Below, piece by piece: positions 21,740 through 34,173 of a stretch of DNA of 64,000 nucleotides. Within the stretch, counting starts at the first letter, position 1, and each line of letters begins with the position of its first letter. Source of the DNA: Mytilus californianus (taxonomy: Eukaryota; Mollusca; Bivalvia; Mytilida; Mytilidae); NCBI RefSeq assembly GCF_021869535.1, contig NW_026262734.1:107667088-107731087 (forward strand), in the 5' to 3' direction. The position numbers and the translations under genes were made by a program. The notes below the pieces were generated by a model. The model did not search any database. It worked only from the letters and a program-made list of their open reading frames with translations, and was not told the origin of the DNA.

Positions 21740-21970
21740 TAATACCAGTAGTCACACAAACCATGACTATATGTGTAGTAGTACCTTGTCAGTAGCCACA
21801 TACAACCATGACTATATGTGTAGTAGTACCTTGTCAGTAGCCACACACAACCATGACCTGTTTTGTAAAAGTAGTTACAACAGTAGTCATATAAAACCAT
21901 GACCATATATGTAGAAGCATTTACAAAAGTAGTTACACAATACCATTACCATATGTGAAGTAGGACTTAT
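21740..21970 (+). repeat. 45 bp minisatellite, ~5 copies
   Basis: The block accatgactatatgtgtagt recurs with starts of ccatga/ccatta at 21761, 21806, 21851, 21897 and 21943, a 45-46 bp period. A single related unit occurs at 23775-23820. Confidence 0.85.
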
Positions 21971-22004
21971 GCTCGTGCATATTTACACTATACGGACTTC
22001 ATAT

Positions 22005-22310
22005 ACAGGAGTATGCTCCTTCCGCAGAAACTGCTCCAACAGAGTTATGAGGAGGAAAGATTAAAAATGCCACTTCGTAAATTTTATGGACATTTATACG
22101 ATGTGTCTATGTCTAAACTAACTAACGATATTTTTACCACGTCTTAGATTGTGGTTTACCATCAAGGTCGTCTGTCTGCTTAGTACCGAACGTGACCTTT
22201 TCCCGAATATGACATTCTTGTCGAGTTTGAATTTGCATTGCTATACGACGTGTCTCGGTATTTATACATCCAACATTCAAGTATTTAGTTATGATGATAC
22301 GGTTAGATAT
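22005..22310 (+). pseudogene. PLE thumb/C-terminal remnant
   Basis: The frame reads LLQQSYEEERLKMPLRKFYG then LYDVSMSKLTNDIFTTS. This resembles the region after the reverse transcriptase in PLEs (KLL.QGY...RL..SLRKFYGRY). It leads directly into an R1 copy, which suggests that R1 is, or was, attached to a PLE 3' end. Confidence 0.5.
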
Positions 22311-23770
22311 TGTGTTATGTCGTATCGTTTGTGGTTTGAATTCTGTATTTTCGGTATTGTCGAGTTAATTTCCATTTTCCATGGATACAGTATTGTGTTA
22401 GTCCAAATAATTATGACTTCGTCACAGCATTAATTTAAAATAGCCTTTCAAGATCGTCATAATCATGATAATTATTTGGACTAGTATAGTGAAAATAATT
22501 GTGAATTTTTGGATCCCGTTCCATATAATTGTATGAATTTCAAGATTACCATTGATAATATTTACGTGTCAAAAATACGTCACTTTTTGAGGCGTTGATC
22601 CATTCATGTGACGCACAGTTTGTGGTGTCCTATGCTGTCGTTAATTCTTGGGAGATGTCCGTTGTTATTATGCAGTTTATATTGTAATGTACTTTTATAT
22701 TATGTATTTATGTATTTCACTGTGCTTAGTGTTCTTGCGTTTGTTTGTACTGTATTTCCGTCACGTAGTGTTGTCATGTATTTTTTTAACATAGCCATAT
22801 AAGCTAAAATCTCATTTGTTTAATCAGTTCTTATCCGAGAACACTTTTTGTGCAAACTGTAATCACCCTGTCGATGATAACCAACATTTCTTTTTGTTTG
22901 CCCTAAGTACAATGATGTAAGACAGATCCTTCTTGATTCCATTTACTCCATTGCTGATAATGTTGACATAAATATTGAATTATTACTTTTTGGAAACAGA
23001 TTATTTTCATATGATATGAATATTGCTATTTTTAAATCTGTTCAGAAATATATCAGTGACACTCAACGTTTTGTTTGAAATTTACTCAATTTATGTTTTA
23101 TTTAGTTTTATTTTTTATTTTTTTTCTCCTCCACTTCAACATTAATTCATTTATTCCACTAAGTAAGCTTAGCGTCTCTTTCAAGCCATACATATATATT
23201 TCTAATGACTTATAAAGGATATTTGCATGTTTCAAGGTACTCGAATAAATGATGAGTAATTGCCTATATACTTAAATATACTTTTCATTTAGTAAGTAAC
23301 ACTGTAAACATATATTTGCTCGTGTGTGCTCATAAGTAGCATGCATGTTTCACTATATTACATTATTTTCAATACAGCTGTAATAATTGAATTATACCTC
23401 GTACATGTAATATGGAGAGAGCTTTTATAGGCTGTGCCTGATGCTCAATCCTTTTTATATCTTAATGAATAAAATATGTTTAAAATCAAATAAGCGGGGG
23501 ATTTGGCTAGCCATAAAATCAGGTTCAACCCACCATTTTTTTTTTAAAATGTCCTGTACCAAGTCAGGAATATAGCAGTTGTTCTCAAATAGTCCATTTC
23601 TATGTATGTTGGCGTTTGTTTTTGTTGCAGTTCAGTGTTTCTGTTGCGTTGTTTTCCTCTAATAGTTGATGTGTTTCCCTCGGTTTTAGTTTGTTACCCG
23701 GATTTGTTTTCTCTTAATCGATTTATTGCTTTTGAACAGCGGTATACTACTGTTGCCTTTAATTATAACA
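22310..23770 (+). repeat. R1 repeat copy split by a LINE insertion
   Basis: R1 runs 22310-22804 (cgtttgtggtttgaattctg ... acatagccatataagc) and resumes at 23490-23770 (ggggatttggctagcc ... cagcggtatactactgttgc). The reverse copy at 37085-37800 is continuous at the same point. Confidence 0.8.
22805..23489 (+). mobile_element. 5'-truncated LINE (non-LTR retrotransposon) end
   Basis: The 685 bp insert is flanked by a 6 bp target duplication ATAAGC (22799-22804 and 23490-23495). Its first ~270 bp encode a LINE C-terminal zinc knuckle and tail in two frames: FCANCNHPVDDNQHFFF, then a one-base shift to CPKYNDVRQILLDSIYS and a region ending DTQRFV-stop near 23080. About 400 bp of 3' UTR follows, ending in ttaaaatcaa. 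The severe 5' truncation is typical of target-primed integration. Confidence 0.75.
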
Positions 23771-24012
23771 GTTGCCACACAAACCATGACCATATGCGTA
23801 TAACTATTTACAACAGTGAAGTTTATAACGAAGGACACTTTCAGTTCATCCCCAGCATAATATTGAAAAAATGGTATAAATTTGATGACTAGTTAAATAA
23901 AAATTCTAATCGAAAATTTATAGCTAAACAAAATTTACCAAAATGTTCACTTAGTATATTTCATATGAATACATGTTAGTAAGGGTATTTTTTAACTTAT
24001 TTCTGTACTTAC

Positions 24013-24147
24013 CGGTACACTTGCAACATGCAACACCACATCCACAATTTGCTTGCAGTTTTTCTACATGTCCTCCCAAATCACTGCACGTTTTTGAGTG
24101 TGAACAATATCCGCCATAAACTCTCGTACATGCAAAGTTGGAATTAC
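24013..24147 (-). CDS. Secreted Cys-rich peptide gene, exon 2
   Basis: The acceptor is at 24149-24148 and the donor ACCG|GTAAGT at 24012. The length is 135 bp, phase 1 to phase 1. It joins the signal exon through G|GT (Gly) and exon 3 through G|AC (Asp). It encodes a compact module with eight cysteines: C-x8-C-x5-C-x13-C-x-C-x3-CC-x-C, including ACTRVYGGYC and NCGCGVACCKC. The Cys spacing differs from exons 3 and 4, so the mature protein combines at least two module types. The family is not identified; a disulfide-stabilised secreted peptide is the safest reading. Confidence 0.8.
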
Positions 24148-24302
24148 CTATGATTTAAACAAATAATTTCACAGATACTAGTGAATAAAATACAATCTGG
24201 ATCGATCTACCTATGATATAAGCTAAAATAATTACGGATAGTTAAAATACATTTAGAAAAGTGTGCTTTCCTCTGCAAAATTAAGAAGATGTGATATGTA
24301 GT

Positions 24303-24694
24303 TTAAGGATGTACTTAGGTGAAATTAAAAAAATCTAGAATTTAAAATTGATACTATAAGTCAGAAGAGCATTAGTTCAGGAACAAAATAAGCTAAAAGT
24401 ATTGATAGGTTATGGAGCTCCTTTTCAAAATATATGAGTTTTAAAAATTGGCGGGAAAAAGCTGACTCGGACTTTTACATTATATATGCATGGGTATTAT
24501 TTGGGTCTCGAATCGAAAGAAAAGAAATCTAGCTTAAATTTTGGTAAATGACCTTTTATGAGCTATTGAAGTCTTATATGAAAAGAAAATGGGTGTTATG
24601 GGGCAAAATATTTTTACCCTGTATTGTAGGGAAAATACCAAGGAGTCTGAAAATCTGAAATGAATTCCTAAACCTCACCTAAGTACATCCTTAA
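24303..24694. mobile_element. MITE with 20 bp perfect inverted ends and TTAA
   Basis: TTAAGGATGTACTTAGGTGA (24303-24322) is mirrored exactly by TCACCTAAGTACATCCTTAA (24675-24694). TTAA at both ends suggests piggyBac-type targeting. It is 392 bp and non-coding. The left breakpoint of the 5 kb duplication (24642) lies inside it, so only its last ~53 bp are repeated at 29688-29740. Confidence 0.85.
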
Positions 24695-25944
24695 AAGACA
24701 ACTATCTATTAAAACCGTTGGATAAAGAAGAAAAATTTACAGGTCACCGAACGGCATTCAACAATTAGCAGAACTATACAATATAAATAAGCAGTAAGCT
24801 ATAAAGGCAAGGGATGATAAAAGAGAGGCGAAGAATACCAATGGGACAATCAAACTCATAAGTCGAAAATAAACTGACAACGCCATGTCAATGTCAATTG
24901 TTTTCGAAGAGAAAGTCAATGGCCGTAGTCTTACTATAACAGAACACGTTTGATCATTTGCTGTCACCTGGGATCCATGGCGGCCGAATACTCTCAAACT
25001 ACCTTGAATATAGTTAACAGGTAAAATACTTTTTTTTATTGTTGAATAAATGTCTGAAATTACTATGGTTTACCAAACTAAAATCTAGTCAAAACTCATT
25101 AAATCAATCTGATTTATTTAACTTATCTGAAATATTTGAAAATTTTGCTTTCCTTTTTCATACACGTACTGACTTTATGAATACATAGCTAAAGTTAACT
25201 GAATAAATATTGATATGCAAAGGTGCATGTTTTTGTAAAAGTTTGCATCGAACGACAGAAAATCAGAAGAAAAAAAAACCAAGTATATGATATTCAAGCT
25301 GTCTCATTAGACATGCAAACTAAATGTCAAGTATGTTCAAATAAGATATGTACTGCTAGAAAAAGAATATTGAAGTTAACTGGAGGCACACAAAGCTTAA
25401 AAAGATAAAGGTACTGGTCTTTAACTAGTCAGGAATATTAAAGAAACTTAATAACAGTAACTCATTGTCGTAAATCTGTCCACCAAAACAAATATTTTGG
25501 TATGAATTTCACTGCATCTGGCAATCTGCTTAAAAATACGTTTGAAATTGTAATGGAATTTAGATATTTTTTTCTCCTTGGAAAACCCAATGCCAAAATT
25601 ATTACTTCACATTTTTAACCATACTATTAGACCGAATTTTCTGGAAAGTAACTTATCAATATGGAGATGGGCCACCTCGTTCTGGAAAAAGGTCACATAA
25701 AGTTCGGTAAATTTTACATCACTGATGCTCGAATAAAAAAGTTTAAAAAGGCCGAATAAAGAACAAAGTTTGAGTGCATTGATAACCCAACATTCCGAAA
25801 GATTTTGCCAAAAACAGCTAAGGGAATCTATTCCTAGGGTTAAAAATCTTAAGTAAGTATTTAAAAAAAAACAATGTTGTGTGAGCAGTTAATTTATAAT
25901 TGTGACCATATCAATGCCAGCTGTAGTATATAAAGTAAGATTTC

Positions 25945-26420
25945 AATGGCTTTATATAAAAATAAGATGATGTGGTATAATTGCTTATGAAACAACTCTC
26001 CACAAGAGACCAAATGACATACAAGTTAACAACTATAGGTCACCGTACGGCCTTTAAAAATGAACGAAAACCATACCGCATAGTCAGCTATAAAAGACCC
26101 CAAAATGACAAATGTAAAACAATTCAAACGAGAAAAACTAACAACCTATTTATGTACAAAATAATGAACGAAAAACAAAAAAGATATACAGGAACAAACG
26201 ACAACCACTGAATTACAGTAGTGTAACAGTAAAACATAAGAACACAATATAAAAATCAATTGAAAAGGGCTTAACACATCAGATCGATACAAAACAGTAA
26301 GACATCTAGCAAAAACACAGACCGGACGTGGCAGGGTATTTATACATCCCCACAACAAAACAAGACACTCAATACAGATCTTAGAGTACGCACAGTTACT
26401 GACAGCTAGTTCAAAGCCAA
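25945..26420 (+). repeat. R3 repeat in duplication copy 1
   Basis: It reads from aagatgatgtggtataattg, through caccgtacggcctttaaaaa and gctataaaagaccccaaaat, to gacgtggcagggtatttata. The small frames at 25981 and 26146 are parts of this repeat. Confidence 0.75.
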
Positions 26421-26424
26421 TAAC

Positions 26425-27340
26425 AACTCATAAAAAAAATCATGCATCTAAATGGCTTTGTCCGTTCTACCCCACTCTTCACAATTTAAATGGCTTTTGT
26501 TTGAAATGAATTTACGGGAAATGTTTCAGGCTTCTTATCTGTACGACAGTATTTGGAAAGCGATCATTATTGATAATAAATGTAATAGTTAAAACAAAGA
26601 ACTTCGTTGTTTTTATAAATTGGCAGTATACAGTAAGTTCAGGAAGGTTTAAAATTGGCCCTAGGATTTTGATGTTTTTTTTAATCAGACCAAAATACTA
26701 CAAATTTCATAAAGAAAGAGTTGTGTTATAGCTATCATTACAAAATAACTTCTTTATCACATCACTTTAATAATGACGAAGAAATGACCCCTCAAAATTG
26801 TGTTGTAACGTCAGTTTTAGTCAAATTTTCACCCTGAACCAGAACGTTTTTGTGTCTAGTGATTGAATATTCCCATTGGTAACTTTTGGCTACAGAACAT
26901 TTTTAATTCCTATGATGCGGGCAAGGGTTTCCTCCAGCTTTTAGGTTTAAAACATGCACAAAATGTCGGTTTTTTACAATATACCCAAGATGTGCTGATA
27001 TTGAGGCCTAGAATGTACTCTAATGAAGAGATTGGTTTAACCAAGTAGTAATGCTTTTATAATAGATCTATGTAAGAACTAACTTATGGACTTTTTGACA
27101 TTTTATGATAAAGTTGAAATTCAAGGCCATATTTGGCCAAAGGTGAACCTTGTCCGTTTGTTTGGTTTTTTTTATTTAACCATAACCTTAAGAAAACGAC
27201 TTAATGACCAGAAACAAGTCTTGGTAGCTGCACATGTGTATATATCAAATTTCAAAATAAACATTAGTAAAAATCTCTGACATCAGTAAATACATTTGTT
27301 AAAATCATTATCATTGCAAAAATAGTAGTTAAAAACAAAA
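26425..27340. other. Unrecognised intronic DNA in copy 1
   Basis: No exon or familiar repeat is recognised. The frames at 26863 and 27086 lack supporting codon or homology signals and differ between the duplicate copies without conserving the frame. Confidence 0.35.
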
Positions 27341-27346
27341 TCTTAC

Positions 27347-27401
27347 CTTTAATCATCGTGAAAGCCACATCCAAAACTAGCAGAGCAGTTTTTGACATCA
27401 T
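27347..27401 (-). CDS. Secreted Cys-rich peptide gene, proximal signal exon (Asp variant)
   Basis: On the minus strand ATG ATG at 27401 opens an 18-codon signal peptide, MMSKTALLVLDVAFTMIK, ending at the donor AAAG|GTAAGA in phase 1, which joins exon 2 as Gly. An aspartate sits in the middle of the hydrophobic core, where signal peptides rarely have a charge; the duplicate exon at 32392 has Ala at this position. A TATA box lies 53-59 bp upstream. This is the promoter and first exon nearest the Cys-rich exons (3.2 kb from exon 2). Confidence 0.8.
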
Positions 27402-27453
27402 GATACAATGTTAGTTATCTGACAGTTTTCAAAGAATGATTGAAACAACTGGG

Positions 27454-27460
27454 TTTATAA
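27454..27460 (-). promoter_or_regulatory. TATA box of the proximal promoter
   Basis: TTATAAA on the minus strand, 53 bp before the ATG at 27401. With a start site ~30 bp downstream, the 5' UTR would be about 25 nt. The same box occurs in copy 2 at 32499-32505. Confidence 0.6.
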
Positions 27461-27464
27461 AATA

Positions 27465-29120
27465 AAAGTTGGTTAATCTATATGAGTCTTGCCAGTGGAC
27501 CAACTCAAATGGTGTCGTATCATGGTGATGTCATTGCTGAGGGAGTTTGATTGGTCTTCACATTAACGACGTGTAAGTTGTATTTTTCTTTATCTTGTTA
27601 GAACATAGTATATCGATTTATTGTCATGATGTAAATATAACTTCCTGGTAGCAACATATGTTAAAAACATTAATAAAGTTCAGCAGTAATTTGGAAGATT
27701 GTATATTCTCTTTCTGCTGTAATATCAAGATATCTTCCTCTTTCAAACAAATTTCAAGGTCAGTATACGTTGCATGCCCTCTTATGGGCCGATGATGACT
27801 TTAATAAAGCACATACATTTGTATTCCCATTTGATGTTAAACAAGTAACTATAAAATACTTGTTATACCTAATTGTGAAAGATTATCTAATGGAAAAACA
27901 AATAGCGAAGTTGAATTTTCCGTCGGTTTGCACGAAATGCAAAACCGGCTTATGTTGTGCTGTTTAACCACCACCCCAGGTTAGAAAAGGGTTGAGCGAT
28001 CAGAGACATATTTAATCCAGCTACATTCTTTATGTGCCTGTCCAAGGTCATGAGCCTGTCATTCGGTGGCTGTCGTAAGTTAATGTCTGTCATATTTGTT
28101 TTTCGTTAATTGGTATGTTATAAATCATACCGTTTGTTTTTCGTTTGAATTGCTGTCTGCAACAGATTTTCTCACATCTTTTAAAACAGGTTGAATATCT
28201 CGACCTCTTTTGAGAATATACTTTTTCCACGCCGCTAAAAACATATGGGAGCAAAATTGTTTTCGCCACATTCTTTCCAAAATTTTCATAACATGAATTG
28301 GTAAGAATTTATAGCGCTGTATGACAAATATTGTCTACCATTATTAGTCTGGTCTCCAAAAAAAGATAGACAAAGTAAGCATCAATATATTGATTTAAAT
28401 ATGAATGAATAAAACATATTCATGCAGACGAGAAACAATAGAAATGTTGCCACTTAAAATATTAAGAAAACAGTAAATTAACGTACGTTTTTTGGTTACA
28501 AATTGGTAACGGACTGAGTTAAATACAACTAAATCATTAACGGACATTTTGTTTGTATTTAAAAAGAATATGCGATATTTTGCATTCTTTGCTCATAAAT
28601 TACTGCACATGCATTACTTGAAGTTGCATTTTTTCTCTTGTATCCTTTATTCACTTTATTCAGATAAAACAAGCATTTATCAAATTTGTAGCAATGTTTT
28701 ACAACTGACTCTCAATACACCGTAGCCTACTCGATTAACGGACTTTTTTCCATTGTTACTTAATGCATACGCAGATTAACGAACTGGGTCCTCGATAAAC
28801 CAAACGACGCGCCATTGAAACTGTTGCCACTCCATGGAATAGAAAATCATTCCTTTTGTTTTCTGTGTTTATCAACACAATCTTTTATGAATACAGTATT
28901 GGACATACATTTTCTGATTTGTTTATGTTAAAATGAAATGATCTTTAACGTGAGCGTATATTTTAACCATCTGTTGGTGAATTTGAATCAATAGACAAAC
29001 AATTATTATACATATCTTCCTGATCTGACAATATGTCGACATCTTTTTAAACAATTTTGTAAACAAAGCTGAATAAACTTGTCAGCCAAATATTACACAT
29101 TATAAACATTCCATTGAAGG
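27465..29120. other. Upstream flank of the proximal promoter; partial R3 (reverse)
   Basis: 27990-28165 resembles the reversed R3 start (tgtgcctgtccaaggtcatg ... taccgtttgtttttcgtttg). The remaining sequence has no exon recognised. 28500-28820 contains several ttaacgga-type repeats. Confidence 0.4.
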
Positions 29121-29122
29121 AA

Positions 29123-29201
29123 CAAAGTGTAATATCTGGACTGGACTGGACTGGACTCTCACATGCTTTCAAGGCCAGTCCAGTCAAGATATTCCACTTT
29201 G
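29123..29201. other. Hairpin (copy 1)
   Basis: Arms caaagtgtaatatctggact and agtccagtcaagatattcca(ctttg) pair over about 24 bp with two mismatches. The loop is about 30 nt and contains actggactggact direct repeats. See the copy 2 hairpin. Confidence 0.6.
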
Positions 29202-30989
29202 CTTATTACTGGAGACATACGATGGGTACTAAGCTTATCTTTTTAGTCCGTTATGGATAAACTACAGTTTCGTCCAATTAAGTACACAAACAGTTGCTTT
29301 TGGTATTAGAAAAACGTTTGATTTGTTACTTTTCAAATACTAGTACATTGAAACTTCAAAATAATTTTTAAATAATAATAATGTTACCATGTATTCGACT
29401 TCAATTTTCTGCAATTAAATCAGTCACTGTTTATCTAGACTCAATCATGTTAAAGATTATAATGAAAATTTGAAACTTAAGGAAAATTGCATTGTAAGGT
29501 AGCATCCGGTTTCTTTTGGTAAATTATCAGCCCAGTGGTATCTTCGTAGCGTGGTCCCCTCGATTGCAAGTGTCACGTATTTCGATTGCAGGCTGTATCA
29601 AACTATAGACTTAAAAAATGATATTTGCTGCCTTTTCGCTAAGCACAGTGCATTGTTAACGTTGTAAAAGGAAGAACTGGTCTTCTCGGAGTCCGAAAAT
29701 CTGAAATGAATTCCTAAACCTCACCTAAGTACATCCTTAAAAGACAACTATCTATTAAAACCGTTGGATAAAGAAGAAAAATTTACAGGTCACCGAACGG
29801 CATTCAACAATTAGCAGAACTATACAATATAAATAAGCAGTAAGCTATAAAGGCAAGGGATGATAAAAGAGAGGCGAAGAATACCAATGGGACAATCAAA
29901 CTCATAAGTCGAAAATAAACTGACAACGCCATGTCAATGTCAATTGTTTTCGAAGAGAAAGTCAATGGCCGTAGTCTTACTATAACAGAACACGTTTGAT
30001 CATTTGCTGTCACCTGGGATCCATGGCGGCCGAATACTCTCAAACTACCTTGAATATAGTTAACAGGTAAAATACTTTTTTTTATTGTTGAATAAATGTC
30101 TGAAATTACTATGGTTTACCAAACTAAAATCTAGTCAAAACTCATTAAATCAATCTGATTTATTTAACTTATCTGAAATATTTGAAAATTTTGCTTTCCT
30201 TTTTCATACACGTACTGACTTTATGAATACATAGCTAAAGTTAACTGAATAAATATTGATATGCAAAGGTGCATGTTTTTGTAAAAGTTTGCATCGAACG
30301 ACAGAAAATCAGAAGAAAAAAAAACCAAGTATATGATATTCAAGCTGTCTCATTAGACATGCAAACTAAATGTCAAGTATGTTCAAATAAGATATGTACT
30401 GCTAGAAAAAGAATATTGAAGTTAACTGGAGGCACACAAAGCTTAAAAAGATAAAGGTACTGGTCTTTAACTAGTCAGGAATATTAAAGAAACTTAATAA
30501 CAGTAACTCATTGTCGTAAATCTGTCCACCAAAACAAATATTTTGGTATGAATTTCACTGCATCTGGCAATCTGCTTAAAAATACGTTTGAAATTGTAAT
30601 GGAATTTAGATATTTTTTTCTCCTTGGAAAACCCAATGCCAAAATTATTACTTCACATTTTTAACCATACTATTAGACCGAATTTTCTGGAAAGTAACTT
30701 ATCAATATGGAGATGGGCCACCTCGTTCTGGAAAAAGGTCACATAAAGTTCGGTAAATTTTACATCACTGATGCTCGAATAAAAAAGTTTAAAAAGGCCG
30801 AATAAAGAACAAAGTTTGAGTGCATTGATAACCCAACATTCCGAAAGATTTTGCCAAAAACAGCTAAGGGAATCTATTCCTAGGGTTAAAAATCTTAAGT
30901 AAGTATTTAAAAAAAAACAATGTTGTGTGAGCAGTTAATTTATAATTGTGACCATATCAATGCCAGCTGTAGTATATAAAGTAAGATTT

Positions 30990-31465
30990 CAATGGCTTTA
31001 TATAAAAATAAGATGATGTGGTATAATTGCTTATGAAACAACTCTCCACAAGAGACCAAATGACATACAAGTTAACAACTATAGGTCACCGTACGGCCTT
31101 TAAAAATGAACGAAAACCATACCGCATAGTCAGCTATAAAAGACCCCAAAATGACAAATGTAAAACAATTCAAACGAGAAAAACTAACAACCTATTTATG
31201 TACAAAATAATGAACGAAAAACAAAAAAGATATACAGGAACAAACGACAACCACTGAATTACAGTAGTGTAACAGTAAAACATAAGAACACAATATAAAA
31301 ATCAATTGAAAAGGGCTTAACACATCAGATCGATACAAAACAGTAAGACATCTAGCAAAAACACAGACCGGACGTGGCAGGGTATTTATACATCCCCACA
31401 ACAAAACAAGACACTCAATACAGATCTGAGAGTACGCACAGTTACTGACAGCTAGTTCAAAGCCC
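30990..31465 (+). repeat. R3 repeat in duplication copy 2
   Basis: Identical by eye to 25945-26382 up to the first difference (acagatcttaga versus acagatctgaga). It carries the same meaningless small frames. Confidence 0.75.
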
Positions 31466-32391
31466 ATAACAACTCATAAAAAAATCATGCATCTAAATGG
31501 CTTTGTCCGTTCTACCCCACTCTTCACAATTTAAATGGCTTTTGTTTGAAATGAATTAACGGGAAATGTTTCAGGCTTCTTATCTGTACGACAGTATTTG
31601 GAAAGCGATCGTTATTGATAATAAATGTAATAGTTAAAACAAAGAACTTCGTTGTGTTTTAAATTGGCAGTATACAGTAAGTTCAGGAAGGTTTAAAATT
31701 GGCCCTAGGATTTTGATGTTTTTTTTAATCAGACCAAAATACTACAAATTTCATAAAGAAAGAGTTGTGTTATAGCTATCATTACAAAATAACTTCTTTA
31801 TCACATCACTTTAAAAATGACGAAGAAATGACCCCTCAAAATTGTGTTGTAACGTCAGTTTTAGTCAAATTTTCACCCTGAACCAGAACGTTTTTGTGTC
31901 TATTGATTGAATATTCCCATTGGTAACTTTTGGCTACAGAACATTTTTAATTCCTATGATGCGGGCAAGGGTTTCCTCCAGCTTTTAGGTTTGAAACATG
32001 CACAAAATCGTCGGTTTTTTACAATATACCCAAGATGTGCTGATATTGAGGCCTAGAATGTACTCTAATGAAGAGATTGGTTTAACCAAGTAGTAATGCT
32101 TTTATAATAGATATATGTAAGAACTAAATTATGGACTTTTTGACATTTTATGATAAAGTTGAAATTCAAGGCCATATTTGGCCAAAGGTGAACCTTGTCC
32201 GTTTGTTTGTTTTTTTTTATTTAACCATAACCTTAAGAAAACGACTTAATGACCAGAAACAAGTCTTGGTAGCTGCACATGTGTATATATTAAATTTCAA
32301 AATAAACATTAGTAAAAATCTCTGACATCAGTAAATACATTTGTTAAAATCATTATCATTGCAAAATAAGTAGTTTAAAACAAAATCTTAC

Positions 32392-32446
32392 CTTTAATCA
32401 TCGTGAAAGCCACAGCCAAAACTAGCAGAGCAGTTTTTGACATCAT
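32392..32446 (-). CDS. Secreted Cys-rich peptide gene, distal signal exon (Ala variant)
   Basis: This is the duplicate of the 27347 exon: MMSKTALLVLAVAFTMIK with donor AAAG|GTAAGA in phase 1. A single base change (GCT versus GAT) puts Ala in the hydrophobic core, giving a normal signal peptide. The TATA box and leader are conserved. No copy of exons 2-4 exists between the two signal exons, so a transcript starting here would have to splice about 8.2 kb to the acceptor at 24148, skipping the proximal first exon, which has no acceptor of its own. It may therefore be an alternative first exon, or unused if the duplication is an assembly artefact. Confidence 0.75.
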
Positions 32447-32498
32447 GATACAATGTTAGTTATCTGACAGTTTTCAAAGAATGATTGAAACAACTGGG

Positions 32499-32505
32499 TT
32501 TATAA
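32499..32505 (-). promoter_or_regulatory. TATA box of the distal promoter
   Basis: TTATAAA on the minus strand, 53 bp upstream of the distal ATG, conserved with copy 1 together with its flanks. Confidence 0.6.
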
Positions 32506-34173
32506 AATAAAAGTTGGTTAATCTATATGAGTCTTGCCAGTGGACCAACTCAAATGGTGTCGTATCATGGTGATGTCATTGCTGAGGGAGTTTGATTGGT
32601 CTTCACATTAACGACGTGTAAGTTGTATTTTTCTTTATCTTGTTAGAACATAGTATATCGATTTATTGTCATGATGTAAATATAACTTCCTGGTAGCAAC
32701 ATATGTTAAAAACATTAATAAAGTTCAGCAGTAATTTGGAAGATTGTATATTCTCTTTCTGCTGTAATATCAAGATATCTTCCTCTTTCAAACAAATTTC
32801 AAGGTCAGTATACGTTGCATGCCCTCTTATGGGCCGTTGATGACTTTAATAAAGCACATACATTTGTATTCCCAGTTGATGTTAAACAAGTAACTATACA
32901 ATACTTCTTATACCTAATTGTGAAATATTATGTAATGGAAAAACAAATAGCGAAGTTGAATTTTCCGTCGGTTTGCACGAAATGCAAAACCGGCTTATGT
33001 TGTGCTGTTTAACCACCACCCCAGGTTAGAAAAGGGTTGAGCGATCAGAGACATATTTAATCCAGCTACACTCTTTATGTGCCTGTCCAAGGTCATGAGC
33101 CTGTCATTCGGTGGCTGTCGTAAGTTAATGTCTGTCATATTTGTTTTTCGTTAATTGGTACGTTATAAATCATACCGTTTGTTTTTCGTTTGAATTGCTG
33201 TCTGCAACAGATTTTCTCACATCTTTTAAAACAGGTTGAATATCTCGACCTCTTTTGAGAATATACCTTTTCCACGCCGCTAAAAACATATGGGAGCAAA
33301 ATTGTTTTCGCCACATTCTTTCCAAAATTTTCATAACATGAATTGGTAAGAATTTATAGCGCTGTATGACAAATATTGTCTACCATTATTAGTCTGGTCT
33401 CCAAAAAAAGATAGACAAAGTAAGCATCAATATATTGATTTAAATATGAATGAATAAAACATATTCATACAGACGAGAAACAATAGAAATGTTGCCACTT
33501 AAAATATTAAGAAAACAGTAAATTAACGTACGTTTTTTGGTTACAAATTGGTAACGGACTGAGTTAAATACAACTAAATCATTAACGGACATTTTGTTTG
33601 TATTTAAAAAGAATATGCGATATTTTGCATTCTTTGCTCAGAGTTCGAAATTACTGCACATGCATTACTTGAAGTTGCATTTTTTCTCTTGTATCCTTTA
33701 TTCACTTTATTCAGATAAAACAAGCATTTATCAAATTTGTAGCAATGTTTTACAACTGACTCTCAATACACCGTAGCCTACTCGATTAACGGACTTTTCT
33801 CCATTGTTACTTAATGCATACGCAGATTAACGAACTGGGTCCTCGATAAACCAAACGACGCGCCATTGAAACTGTTGCCACTCTATGGAATAGAAAATCA
33901 TTCCTTTTGTTTTCTGTGTTTATCAACACAATCTTTTATGAATACAGTATTGGACATACATTTTCTGATTTGTTTATGTTAAAATGAAATGATCTTTAAC
34001 GTGAGCGTATATTTTAACCATCTGTTGGTGAATTTGAATCAATAGACAAACAATTATTATACATATCTTCCTGATCTGACAATATGTCGACATCTTTTTA
34101 AACAATTTTGTAAACAAAGCTGAATAAACTTGTCAGCCAAATATTACACATTATAAACATTCCATTGAAGGAA

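Larger units (their letters stand above)
24642..29690. repeat. 5.05 kb tandem duplication, copy 1
   Basis: It matches copy 2 at an offset of 5046 bp. It contains a PLE tail in reverse (24820-24905), an R3 copy (25945-26420), ~0.9 kb of unrecognised DNA, the signal-peptide exon (27347-27401) with its TATA box, a reverse R3 part (27990-28165) and a hairpin (29123-29201). By eye the first ~1.74 kb is identical between copies and differences begin at about 26383. The junction at 29688-29690 shares GGA. Confidence 0.95.

Noticed and set aside
21740..21970. CRISPR-like array
   Set aside because: Units are contiguous 45 bp repeats without spacers in an animal genome: an ordinary minisatellite.
24758..24997. 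Identical 79-, 61- and 76-residue frames in the two 5 kb copies
   Set aside because: They fall in a PLE tail and R3 repeat and are identical only because the DNA segment is identical. No protein features.
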